Positions 23,491 to 34,355 of a stretch of DNA of 64,000 bases are shown here, piece by piece. This stretch comes from Closterium sp. Naga37s-1. Taxonomy: Eukaryota > Streptophyta > Zygnematophyceae > Desmidiales > Closteriaceae. Below the pieces are notes generated by a model. The model saw only the letters and a program-made list of their open reading frames with translations. It was not told where the DNA came from and did no database searches. The position numbers and the translations under genes were made by a program. The DNA lies in the NCBI GenBank assembly GCA_947471745.1, contig CANJKZ010000142.1:1364001-1428000 (forward strand), read 5' to 3'. How positions within the stretch are numbered: the first letter of the stretch is position 1; the number at the start of each line of letters is the position of its first letter.

Positions 23491-25842
23491 ACGCTGGGGG
23501 TGCTGGTGCTGTCCCTGCTGGTTCAGGAGCCGCTGCGCGGCCGCGGCCGTACTTCGTTCCGCTCCTTGAGCAGGTTCTTGGTCTCCCGCCTTCTATTGGT
23601 CCTGCTCCTTCCTTTGAGTGTCCACCACCTGTCCAGTCGCAGTCACAGTTACAGCCCGCCTCCCCACTGCTTGGTCCTTCTCCTTACACTGGTCCGACCG
23701 GAGGTCTTACGGAGCGTCGTGAGCCTGAGTCTCGTCATGCGTCGCCTGTTCGTGCTGCTCGCACTAGTCGTCGTGGTTCGCGTCAGCGTCCTTCTCCTGT
23801 CCCTGGCACGCACCAGATGGCTCTGCGTCCTTCCACTGATCCGCAGCGTGTCCCTCTGCCGTCTCCTCCTGCGTCCTCTCTTCCTGCACTTGGTGACCCG
23901 GAGTCTGACTCCCTTTGTGCTGCTAGTCCTACTGTCACGCATCTCCTAGCCACTGTTGTCACTGACCCTTCCTTTGAGTCCACTGTTGCGTCTGCCTTAG
24001 TTGCTGAGCTTGTCGACTTTGCTGCTCACTGTCGTCTAGACTACGCTGCTAGCCTTGTTGCTGAGTCAGAGTCTGTCTGTCCTCCGTCTGTCGGAGGTGA
24101 GTGTGCTCTTAGCACGGACGTCTTTGAGGACAGGCAGGAGGAGTTTCAATGTTTTGCTGCTGCTTTACCTCATCTCGTGTCCATGCTGCTTGCCCCTGAG
24201 GGAGACCCGGATGCACCAGACATCCCGACCCCGCGCTCTTACGCAGAGGCGATAGAGGGTCCCTACTCCTCTTAGTGGCAGACAGCCATGGACGCAGAGA
24301 TGGCTTCCTGGAAGTCCACAGGCACCTACGTCGACGAGGTTCCCCCACCTGGGGCGAACATTGTCGATGGCATGTGGATTTTCAGGGTGAAGCGGCCGCC
24401 GGGTTCTCCGCCTGTCTTCAAGGCGCGTTACGTGGCTCGAGGCTTCAGTCAGGGGCAGGGAGTTGACTACTTTCAGACCTTCTCTCCCACCCCGAAGATG
24501 ACCACTCTTCGGGTGCTGCTGCACGTTGCCGCTCAGCGTGACTACGAGCTTCACTCTCTTGACTTCAGCACAGCCTTCCTACAGGGCACCCTGCACGAGG
24601 AGATCTGGCTGCGCCGCCCACCTGGATTCACTAGGTCGTTTCCTCCCGGTACCCAGTGGAGCCTCCGGCGGCCAGTCTACGGTCTCCGCCAGGCGCCCCG
24701 TGAGTGGCACGACACACTGAGGACTACGCTTGCGGCTCTTGGGTTCGTTCCTTCCACTGCTGACCTGTCGCTGTTTCTCCGCACCGACACTACTCTGCCG
24801 CCGTTCCACATCCTCGTGTACGTCGACGACTTGGTCTTTGCTACTGCTGACGCTGCTGGACTGGCTCACGTGAAGTCGGAGCTGCAGAAGAGACACACGT
24901 GCACAGACCTGGGTGAGTCCGTAGAGCCGAGTGGCCCGTACCCAGAGCTTGTGGGCTGCCTCATGTACCTGATGACCTGCACTCGACCTGACCTGGCATA
25001 CCCTCTTAGCATCCTGGCACGCTATGTTGCTCCTGGGAGACACCGACCAGAGCACATGGATGCAGCTAAGAGGGTGTTGAGCTTCCTGTGCAGTACGTCG
25101 GGCATGGGGCTCGTGCTTGGAGGACGGGCTCGAGTTGTCCTCACTGGTCACGCAGACGCTTCTTGGGTTGACGACTTGGCTACGCAGCGGTCGTCACAGG
25201 GTTACACCTTCAGCCTTGGTTCCGGCTCTGTTTCGTGGCGGTCTACCCGCTCATCTTCTGTTCTCAGCTCCAGTTGTGAGGCTGAGATCTAAGCTGGGGC
25301 CATGGCTGCACATGAGTTACGCTGGCTCACCTACCTGCTGACCGACTTGGGAGAGGCGCCTCGTTCTCCTCCAATTCTGTACGTCGACAACAAGGCCATG
25401 ATTGCCTTGTGTCAGGAGCACAGACTGGAGCACAGAACGAAGCACATTGCTCTGCGCTACTTCCTTGCTCGAGAGATGCAGCAGCGTGGTCAGCTTCGTC
25501 TTGCGTACGTGGCCACTCGGGCCAACACTGCTGATATCTTTACCAAGGCACTTCAGCCTTGTGATCATCAGCGTTTTTGTACTCTGTTAGGTCTTGTGCC
25601 TACCTGGCCTCACTTGCTCACCTCTTGACTTTTCTTGTACTGTAATCTATATACATATACCTGCATGCTTACTCTTGCTAGGTTGTGATCACTGTACTGT
25701 TTGCTCTCCTTTATATAACTCTGCATGTGGACAGGCCTTGTGGCCATTTGCTTGTGCTCGGACTGCGTGGTGACGTTGTGATCCACCCTGAGCTTGACCT
25801 TGCTTCGTTCTCTTGTTGTCCCCCACTTTGCCTATGTGGGTG

Positions 25843-25965
25843 TGTCAGAACTATATTGTAGGCTGTAGTGGGGCACTCCTTATGGGGTACAGTCCTGTTA
25901 GGTTTTGCCTATACAAACCCTGTACTGTCCTGTTTCTAGTCATTCTCGTTTCATACTTTGTGACA
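25843..25965 (+). repeat. E3 3' LTR
   Basis: 123 bp; preceded by the CCCCCAC...GTGGGTG hairpin-like sequence at the polypurine position. Confidence 0.93.
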
Positions 25966-25970
25966 TTAGT
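25966..25970. repeat. E3 target site duplication, right copy (TTAGT)
   Basis: Identical to 18912-18916. Confidence 0.93.
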
Positions 25971-28575
25971 CAATGCTGCCAGGCGTTCCATCACTCGCCA
26001 AGCTCGAATTTAATAATGTCCGCGACGCATCTAAAGTAGGCCCAGCCGCTATGGCGCTCGCAAAGCAGATGGCGAAAAAAAACGGTAAACGAGGACGAGC
26101 TCGGCGGACGATGTGCGTGAACCCGTAGCAGTCGCGCTGCGACTAAGCCAGTAAAGGGTCTTAAAAAAATCGAGACCCCGATTCTTATGAAGGAGGAGTT
26201 GCCAGAGCATGCGGACGTGATTGCCCGCATCTGCCAGAGCAAAACATCCCTTGATTTCCCGGATTTGGAGCTGTACAACAAACGCCGACTCGGTTGCGTT
26301 CTAAAATTGGAGGATGTGCTTACTATCGCTGTCGGGAAATGGGTGTCTGATGCACTCATCGATTTCCACAACACGTGAGTTGACGACCGCGAATGTTTAT
26401 CCTAATCTCTCATCGTCTCTGTTCTATGTACTGACTTGTGTTCTTACTGTCCTTGCTGTTTTGCCGTTTGGCGCATATTGCTAAGTATCTGTCAGCCTAA
26501 TCTGCCTGATGGGAAGACATGGGCAGCGCTGGATGCAAAGGCGTTCACGTATACCAGGTCGTGGGAGAAGGCCTTGGCTTCTGGGGAAGGATTTCCCCTT
26601 TTGGAGCACGATTACCTAGCGATTCCAGTGTATCTGAAGTAAGTAAGCACATGATGTGTGTGCACACCCGCAGAGTGTCAAACCCCCCTCAACGATGGTC
26701 ATTTGCGCAGTTAACAACCATCGTTTTGTCTATACCATCTTGTGTTTCTTGCAGTAATCACTACTCATTGGTAATCGTGTGTGAGCCCTCTAAGATCTTC
26801 AAACCCGCGACGTCAGAGGACGAGGACAGCCTCGTCATGGTGCTATACGACAGCGCGCTCTCTCAAACTGACGCAGCGGCCATTTTCAGCGGGTGTAAAC
26901 TGTACGTTGCACCGATGACATTCTCTGGCTCCTTTTTCATCAACACACTCTAATTCACACATTTATTTTACACAGGGTGGTGTCCGTTCTGGCCCAAGAC
27001 ACACATTCGCATGCGGATTTGACTCATGTGGACAGTGTGCTCAAGGAAGCCAAGTGCATCGTGCTTGGGGTGAGTTTTGACCTGCATATTGACAACACTT
27101 GTTTACTGCAACATTATAATAACAGATGCAAGTCGTTGTTTCATGCCTTGTGACTTGAGCAGGAGGAACACTGCCCTTAGCAGCCAAACTCACACGACTT
27201 TGGGATTTTTGTGTGCCACTACCTGAAGAAGCTCGTGGAAACGAGCTTCAAGACCGTGTGCACTGGGCTCTGGTTTCAAGGTGTTAGTTCTCTGAAGTAT
27301 AGGCGCGGAATGCGCGCGGACATCTGTGAGCACGTAGCCGGAACCGTTCTGCCAAGATTGGCAGCAAACGACATCGACATCCCTTTGCAAGAGCGCCCAG
27401 CCGTGACGAAAGACCGTGCTGCTCCGCATCCTCAGCACGTTGACTGTCACGCGAGGTTGGAGCAGCTACAGGCAGAACAGCGTTCGTCGAAGCGCGAGAT
27501 GGCAATGCTTGAAGCTGGAGTTGCGTTCCTGTCGCATCTGATGGGCTACACACCAGAGCAAGTGCGAGCTGCAGCGGTGCAACTCCTACAAGACGGCGGC
27601 GCCGACGGTGTTTGCATCCCAGAAAGTAGTCGCACAAAACACGCGCCCACCACACCTCAGCGCCCTTCTGGGTTTGCTAAACCCGGTCTGGAGAGTCCAG
27701 AGGAGGCCGAGTGTACGGATACGCGGGTGTCGCTTGCTGCAAAGTTCATGGGGGTCGGTGTGCAGATTCCAGCGTCCGCGGGAACACTCCCGCAACCCGG
27801 TACAATACCGCACTGGGTGATTTCCAGACAGCAGCCTTCGTCCGTTCAAGGCATCCCCAGTGTGCAGAAGGGCACGGAGGCCGGTCAACCCAGCCAAGTG
27901 GCAGCAACACGAGAGAGCAGGAGAGGGAGTCGATGACGAGGATGTTGAGGCGTCGATGTACACCGGGATATCCATCGAGATGTCCACTTGGAAGTGGGCG
28001 GCGAAGATATTGGCGTGGGAAGGGGATAAACGGCGGCAGCATCGACTCGGAGCGTACACAACCCCCAAGGAGGCCGCTAGGCGTTTGCCGCTGCTGCTTA
28101 TGTGCTGCGGCACGGTAAGGAGATGGATAACACCATCCCCCTAACAGATGCACAAAAGGCGTTGCTAGAGGGGTGCGACAAGGCTGCGGTTGTGAAGCTC
28201 GTGGGGGCGCGCATGTGGTGGCGGCGGAGGAAGTGGGGGAAGGTGGTGCAGGAACTCGATGCCAAAAAGAAACGTGTGAGGAAGACCCCGTCATCTAAAA
28301 CACGGGGAAAGAAGAGGAGAACGAACGTCATGGAGGCTGGTGACGGGGATGTTGAAACGATGGGTAGTGATGGAGCTGGAACTGGACAAACAGAGCCGGA
28401 ACGTAATGCTGGACCCGACCTCAAGGAGAACGAAGCGCAGTCTGTGGGTGCCAGCGGCAACGAGGATGAGGATGTGGGTGATGAGGGCAAAGAGGGAGAT
28501 GAGGGGAACGAGGGTGATGCAGAATACGTTGGTGAGGAGGATGGTGACGAAGATGGATCGGAGAAGGGGTGGTAG
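25971..28575 (+). pseudogene. Ulp1/C48-like protease region followed by an AP2/ERF-like domain, catalytic Cys lost
   Basis: Multi-exon plus-strand gene. Exons fit GT-AG rules: ...-26374, 26486-26638, 26755-26901, 26976-27069, then from 27163 or 27181. Joined exons give LAIPVYLNNHYSLVIV, then VMVLYDSAL, then QPNSHDFGIFVCHYL. This is the C48 (SUMO-protease fold) order His, Asp, Gln, Cys. His is at 26759-26761, Asp at 26849-26851 and Gln at 27181-27183, but the DCG cysteine codon is TTT (Phe) at 27199-27201. With the acceptor at 27162 a TAG (27178-27180) is read; an acceptor at 27180 would avoid it. Downstream is a 200-residue linker, then YTGISIEMSTWKWAAKI, LGAYTTPKEAAR and, after a 1-base loss near 28088, AFAAAAYVLRHG: an AP2/ERF-like core. 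A basic then acidic tail ends at 28575. At least two frame changes occur (27880-27930 and 28088). E3 interrupts the 5' side; no start codon is assigned. It may be a DNA-transposon accessory gene or a decayed host gene. Confidence 0.6.
27959..28120 (+). other. AP2/ERF-like DNA-binding domain
   Basis: About 55 codons. The pattern Y-x-G, W-K-W-A-A-K-I, L-G-x-Y-x-T, E-A-A-R-A-F, A-A, H-G matches the beta-sheet and helix signature of AP2/ERF domains. The last 15 residues are in the next frame because one G is missing at about 28080-28090. AP2 domains bind DNA and are typical of the green lineage, but also occur with mobile nucleases. Confidence 0.72.
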
Positions 28576-29060
28576 AGAAAGGCTTAGGATATGTGGTTTA
28601 ATAAGGGATGTGGAGATTGTTGCAGTTGCAGATAAAGTGGTTGCAGTTGATTGTGGGTTTCGTTCAAATATTGTTTTGTATGATTGAGCCATATTATGGA
28701 GAACTGTTGTGAACCCACGGTTGTGCATGAGTTTTTTAGAAATATGTTACAATATGGCATTGTGTTGACGTATTCGTGACTGTTCTTTTCATGTAGTATG
28801 CGATTTTGCACTTCCTACACGCGTGAAGTTTTCATGCGCCATACCGCGCGGCTGTGATATAGTTTTGGCGGTTCACGTTGCTGCTGATGTAGCATCTTAT
28901 GATTGGACGTTTGGATTGCGGTAATCCACCAGTTGAATTGGTTACCGAATACCCTTATGGTTTTGTGCATACCAGAAGCTGGACCCTGGTTGTACGTGGA
29001 TGTTGAAATAGACCTCATAGCAAGAACTCTTGATTCACTCCTGTCATTACACTCTCCAAG
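28576..29060. other. Intergenic region before the 29061 gene
   Basis: AT-rich, no coding resemblance; it separates the C48/AP2 gene stop from the next ATG and presumably holds the terminator of one gene and the promoter of the other. Confidence 0.4.
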
Positions 29061-31037
29061 ATGGAAAAATCCATCGCCTCCCAGAACACCGAGCCGGCCG
29101 GGAGATCCCGGAGGGCGACGCAGGCGCCAGCGTATTTGCGGGCGTCTTATCAACTGGCCGCTCCTAGGGGTCGTGGTGCAAGGGGTCCCCGGGGTTCTAA
29201 TATCCCGAAGAAGCTGAACTTTCCGAGGTTGAAGAAGATTCCAACATCTGTGGAAGAAGGTATGCGGTTAGTGGTTGTACATGCCTTTTTTCTGTGCAGT
29301 CTTTTTTGCTAGTTGCTTATTACCACACACCCCATTGTGTGTTGTTGATGGTGTGAGTCAAGCCTTTGTGGTTTTTGTTTTATGCCGGGGTATTTTGCCA
29401 GAGGAAACTGAGGGGCTTAAGACCACGGAGGCGACACAACAGCGTGACTATTCTGATGCTGAAGAATCCGAATCGGCGCAGTCCGCGAGCAAGGGCGAGA
29501 GCGATGAGGGACAGGCAAAAACGAAGACCGTCGAACATGTTCTATCTAGAGCGCAGAATGCAACAAAAAGGGGCAACGATAAACCCCTTGACGTGGAGGG
29601 TGATGACCCGCTGGTCGCCTTGCGCGCATCCCCCGAGGGGTCACGAAACCCTACCAAGGAGGTGACCGTGTCGCGGGCCGTGTTTGATAGTCTTAAGCGG
29701 GCGCAAGATGACAACGCTAAGACCGTGGCTCGTCTGGAAGAAATATTGCTGAAAGCCTTGGCAAAGAGTCCTGTTGGGTCACATCGTCGGAAAGCGGAGA
29801 AGCAGAGAGATCCTGGACTCGGGTGTGCCAACCCGAAACGTCGCCGTGTGGAGGCGCGCAGTGACGCTTCCGAAGGCGACGAGGATGACGAGAGTGATGA
29901 TTCGCGCCGGCACCATATGAGGTCATCGAGGTCGCCTGTGCTGCAGAGCGCACTTGATCTGCTCCCTGCTGACAAGGCGTGGAAGGTGAGGCGTGCAAGG
30001 TGAATGGTTGTGGTCGTTTGTGTTGTGGTTAGTGCAGGTTGTGGTCGTGCGGTTGTTGAATGTGCAGCATCGTTATTTGGGATACAGATGACGGAAGTGA
30101 ACATAAAATCGCATTGGTTTTTCTATTTTTCCATGTGGTGTGCAGCGCATATGCGACCTAGTGAGGGTCTACCTGTTTCTGAGCAAGCCGTTCGCAACGA
30201 TGACGTTTTACCAGAGTAGCGACGACAAAACCGACGGGGTGTGTGCGGTTTTGGACCGTCTGCCCTACAGTTACGCATGTCTGGCCCTGGCTGCAGACAA
30301 GTCACGTCGCGCTGATTTCAACAAGACGTTGAGCGAGTGGAAGACCCGTGCTGCAGCGCGAGTTAGAGATATTGCGCTTCCCAAGCTCGGGTTGTTCCGA
30401 GACGAGAGAGATGCTTCGAGCCCATGGGCACTGGAGAAGGAGCGCAGCGCAGAGAAGATTCGGGGACGCATAGGGCTGGCCGGTGAGGGAGAAGGTACGT
30501 GTTGAGTCCTTGTTCCTTGGTAGTAGCCGTCGATGTGTCATAGTCTTTACGAGTGTGTTAAACCCGCGATGTTTTGTGGTGTGTGCAGAAACTCTTGCCC
30601 TTTCAAACTGGAGCAACGACCGCCAAGGCATGCCATTTGCATCTGCTGCCTTTGTCGCGTGCGCCAAGGCCGCCTTCAAGCCGAAGAAGCCAGGAGTTCC
30701 TCTCACGCTGAATGTGTACCACTTGGCCTGGCTCGAGCACGTGGTGAGTGTGATGGCATGGATATCGTGTAGGTTTTTTTCACATGTGGGGCTGGCTAAA
30801 GTGGGTTAATGGTTGATGCAGGTCACGGATGCTGTCATGTATTGGGAGGAGCGCAAAGGCCGCCTTTCCAACTCTGCTGGTGGCAACGGCCACGTCGTCA
30901 ATAGGCTCAAGGTGCTCGCCAAAGGAGCTGTTGAGAGGGCTATTGGTGTTTTCAATCCCGAATGGGATGCTGAGCGTCAGGCCTGGATATCGGGGCGCCA
31001 CGGTATGCTTCTTCGGTTAGTGGTCTCGAAGGGATGA
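29061..31037 (+). CDS. Five-exon gene of unknown function, 500 residues, apparently intact
   Basis: Exons 29061-29259, 29402-29985, 30146-30494, 30589-30743 and 30822-31037. All four introns (142, 160, 94, 78 bp) start GT and end AG, and all phases join cleanly to give 500 codons plus TGA. The family is not recognised. Residues 1-66 are basic (RGRGARGPRG). Residues 67-150 are Glu/Ser-rich. Near 160-185 is a short heptad-like helix (FDSLKRAQDDNAKTVARLEEIL). Near 211 is a nuclear-localisation-like NPKRRRVEAR, then an acidic patch EGDEDDESDD. The C-terminal half (262-500) looks globular, with VYLFLSKPF, VYHLAWLEHVV and VMYWEERKGR. It is plausibly a nuclear protein. It follows the C48/AP2 gene on the same strand, so both may belong to one unit. 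The start is the first ATG of exon 1; upstream exons cannot be excluded. Confidence 0.62.
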
Positions 31038-32620
31038 GGCCTGCAGGCGGATCCCATGCTGAAGATATCGGCTGTGACGAAGAGCTGTCCGCGTCCTTTG
31101 GTGATGACTAGAATCGCCTGCAATAATGCTTCTACTGCAAGTCGTGTGGTAGTTCGGGTGTGTGTGTCCTTTGCTGTTGTTTGGGTTTTGCTTTCTAGTT
31201 GGTTGGTTGTGGTTATGGAGTCACGAATTGTGGGATAGGTATGCGGAAACTGGAGGGTTTAGTATGCGGTTTCTTGTACTATATTCTGTGCTGGGTTTCA
31301 TAGTATTCACTTTCCCATATTTAACGATCGGAAATTGACATATGCATCCGTGGATGGCGGCGGCGGGTGTCGTACACAGTATTCCCTGTAATAGCGTGGT
31401 TTGTCGGAGCGCGCCGCAATTTGCGGCGGGTTTTTCGCCGGAAAATACGGTGGTAGGTGGACTTTAGAGTGTGAACACGAAATCGTAGACGTTTGGAAAA
31501 TATCTAAACCCAAAATCCAGCGGACGTCAACGTGTAGTGGTATTTTTTGGAGTTGTGTGATAGGTTTGCAACGTTGCGCGGATTAGGGCCAGTTGTCGGC
31601 AAGGGTATGGCTAGAATTGGTGACGGCGGCGGGTTGTTAGTGGTCAGTGGTCTGCGTCGGTTGGTGCTTCTACTGATTGTGTTGACGTGGGCAAATGTGG
31701 TCGGTCCAAATGCTTTCGCGCCTGTGGTTGCGTTGTATGCGAAATGGTGTCGCGGTTTAGTTACGCATCGCGCTAAAGCATGGGAGTGTGACACTTGCAG
31801 CGTTGTCGAGGCACGATGGCGGTAAGAATTGGCGGTCGCCATGCATTTGAACTGAGTATGTTGTCGGCTGCCGATTGGTTATATGATGCAATGTAGGTGT
31901 TATGGGTATGGTTGCGGTATCCGCAACGTGGCATAAGGGTACTGCCTGCTGGGTCTAGAGATGTGCGGATGAGATATGAGTTGGCGGTGTTGGCGACCAT
32001 GGCGATTTGCGGATAGCGAGTGTGTAACTCAGCGTACGAGTTTGTAGTGAGGCGACACTTATAGTGACGGGATTGCGGTTTCGGCATGAGGAGTGGTGCT
32101 TTGTGTGTGGTTGCGGTTGAGGCTACGTGTCATTTCGTGGCTGCATTGCAGTGGTAGAGATGAATGGATGAGATGTGAGGGTGTGATGGTGGCGGGATTG
32201 GCGATTTGCGTCGCGCGAAGGGGTAATGCATAGTGCGAGGTTGTAGTTTAGCGACAGTTGTAGAGCCAGGATTGAGTTTTAAGCACAAAGATCAGACGGT
32301 GTGAAATGCAGTTCACTTGTGGAAGTGTTCGCTTACGTCGTGGCGGTAGTTGAACTGTTTCGCCACGGGGAGTTGCAGTACGGGTGGGGGCTCTTCTGTT
32401 GCGTTTCCGAAGCTTTCGGGTGATGTTCGAGCGTCACTTACACGTAGCATGATGAGTAACTTGGCAAGCAACTTTGGGGTTGGTTTTGGAAACCGCATAC
32501 GTATACTGTTTTCCAATTTTGAAGTATCCCGAAACTGCCCGTAAAGTGACGCAGTAGTTGCAGAACAAGTCACTCGTGCACCCACTGTTTTGAACCTTGA
32601 CTTTTTTCTTGCGCTTTCCA
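31038..32620. other. Gene-poor stretch rich in TGCGGT words
   Basis: No protein family recognised on either strand. TGCGGT occurs near 31263, 31907, 32076, 32110 and 32636, including a GGTTGCGGTATCCGCAAC palindrome near 31904. It could be a subterminal repeat region of a DNA transposon. A minus-strand frame of 102 codons at 32313-32621 has no recognisable features. Confidence 0.4.
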
Positions 32621-32684
32621 AGTAACCCTAGAGTTGCGGTTTCTTAACTTTTAAGTTTCTTTTCGCACTTCCCTTTTCCTGCTT

Positions 32685-32899
32685 CTAGTAGAAGCAGACA
32701 TTGAGCGAAACGAAGCCAACATTGCGTGAAGGAAAGCCGACACGCGCGATAGCGAGCTTACTCTCCGTGTCGTTGAGCGGCCAGAAGCACTGCTGCAAGC
32801 TCGTGTCCTGACACGCGCACGGCACGGCGTTACCCGCTAGTAGGAGCAGCAGCTGCAGCACAGCCGCTACCGCCAAGGCACTCCCCTTGGAAGGCGCCA
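32685..32899 (-). CDS. Possible first exon of a secreted protein gene
   Basis: Minus-strand ATG at 32899 opens a frame that starts with a typical signal peptide: a short basic N-terminus, a hydrophobic Leu/Ala core (VLQLLLLLAG) and a small-residue cleavage zone before CACQDTSLQQCFWP. A good splice donor (GTAAGC) follows ACGGAGA near 32753-32760, so the true exon may end there; otherwise the frame ends at about 32685. The short LTR element E4 starts about 110 bp upstream, in what would be the promoter or 5' UTR. The family is unknown and no further exons could be assigned. Confidence 0.3.
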
Positions 32900-33005
32900 T
32901 CGATCCACCCGGGTTACGGATCTTACCGCTGACGGATACCGAACTAAAGCTTGCGAAGAGTGAAGGAGAATCTACGCGCACAAGCGCGCGTATTACGCGG
33001 TCCTT

Positions 33006-33010
33006 AATAG
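33006..33010. repeat. E4 target site duplication, left copy (AATAG)
   Basis: AATAG abuts the LTR and recurs at 34498-34502. Confidence 0.92.
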
Positions 33011-33152
33011 TGTCAGAACTAGTAGCAGAAACAAGAATGAAGAAAGGAGTGGTTTCACTAGCAAGCAGTTGGATACATATAGCAAACCCTAATTGGGCTG
33101 TACTCACTATGGAGTACCCCACTACAGGCTAGACAATTATAACATTCTGACA
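33011..33152 (-). repeat. E4 3' LTR
   Basis: 142 bp, TGTCAGAACTAG...CATTCTGACA on the plus strand. Confidence 0.9.
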
Positions 33153-34355
33153 CACTCCCATAGCCAAAGTGGGGTGTAATCAGCACAACAAGTAAGCATA
33201 GTAATAGTTCACAATTACAAGCAAAGCTAGAGGCAATCACAGAGGGCAAGTGAGGAGGAGGAGGGACTGTGAGAGGAGAGAAGATTGGAGGCGACGACTG
33301 AAGCTGCAGACACACGGGCAACAGAAGCGGCTGGCACAGTGGCTACCGGAGCAAGGGCCCCGGACTACTGGAGTAACAGACTCCGCGGCTACGACGAGCG
33401 GCAGGAGCAACGGACCCACGGGCGACTGGCGCAGCAGGCTCGCTGGGCTACCGAGAGCAAGGGCTCCGGACTACTGGCGCTGCTGGCGACACGACGGCTA
33501 CCTCCGCGCAACCTCCCCCAACTGTCGCAGACCCCTTTCAAACACCCACTGCTGCGTCCCTAGCTCCACTCCCCCGTCACCCCCCTAGCACCACTCCTTC
33601 GGCTCCCCACACACCCACCCCCCTGAGCGGAAGCTGCAGCAGCGGGAGACGGAGGAGGAGGAGGAGTAGGGGACGGCGCACACAACCGGCACCCCCACAA
33701 CCGCCACCCCCACACTCCTCACCCCCAAACCCTAAAACGGGTGGCACGGGGTAGGAGCGCGGGGGACGGCGAGGGGGACGGCGCGCGGCCCCCAGGGCGC
33801 CACCACGGGGCAGCGAGGGGCCGCACGCGGCTCCCCAGGGCGCCGCGACGGGGCAGCGGGGGGTTGCGCGCGGCTCCCTAGGGCGGCGCGACGGGGAATC
33901 GGGGGCCGCGCGCGGCTCCCCAGGGCGTCGCGACGTGGCGACGCGAACGGGGGGGGGGACGCGCGGCCCCCGTGGCGCCACGACGGGCGACGGAAGGGGG
34001 GGGACGCGCGGCCCCCGAGGCGCCTCGACGGGCGACGGGATGGGGGGGACGCGCGGCCCCCGCGACGCCACGACGGGCGACGGGAGAGGGCGCCACGACT
34101 GGCGACGGGATGGCGGGGGGGGCGCACGCGGATCCACGGGGTAGAAAACCGCCGCGCGCCTCGGGGCGCACGGCGGGCAGAAAACCGCCGCGCGCCCCGA
34201 GCGCACGGCGGGATGAAAAACGCCGCGCGCTCCGGGCGCGCGGCAGGAGGAAAGGGTCACGCGCCAGGGGCGCGCGACAGCAGTAGAGCAGCGGAAGCAT
34301 CGGGTGGGGCCCACCCACAGGATCGACCCAAGGGGGTCGACCTGCTCTGAAACCA

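Larger units (their letters stand above)
19902..25628 (+). pseudogene. E3 gag-pol pseudogene
   Basis: Starts MASPNVLTFDAEG at 19902, the same Gag start as in E9. The Gag capsid-like domain (WVDDLQLFLQ, then ARLAVRSHLP and TLYDVVVARYSS) runs to a C22 homopolymer at 20363-20384, where the frame is lost. The frame at 20583-21854 carries a Gly-rich run, PQQLREWY, a zinc knuckle (C-x13-C-x3-H-x4-C), DSGAS protease and part of integrase. Stops: TAG at 21852-21854 (in LLWHHRLG, Trp codon lost), TAA near 22107 (Tyr codon), TAG at 24273-24275 (CAG in relatives) and TAA near 25290 (Tyr codon). A 174-bp in-frame deletion at about 24914, with TGAG microhomology, removes 58 residues after the YVDD palm. 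RNase H and the LLTS end are recognisable. Confidence 0.92.
18917..25965 (+). mobile_element. Copia element E3, complete LTR to LTR, coding-defective
   Basis: Plus-strand copia with 123-bp LTRs that differ at a single base, a TTAGT target duplication and a primer site TGGTTTCAGAGC. Layout: GC-rich leader (19052-19901), Gag, Gly-rich region, zinc knuckle, protease, integrase, GAEPGG-type and Gly/Ala linkers, RT, RNase H, 3' UTR. Near-identical LTRs mean recent insertion, yet gag-pol has four stops, a homopolymer frameshift and a 174-bp RT deletion. It lands just upstream of the C48-like gene. Confidence 0.95.

Noticed and set aside
30004..30219. Small frame between exons 2 and 3 of the 29061 gene
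   Set aside because: It spans the intron with a clear GT-AG pair and has no resemblance to anything.
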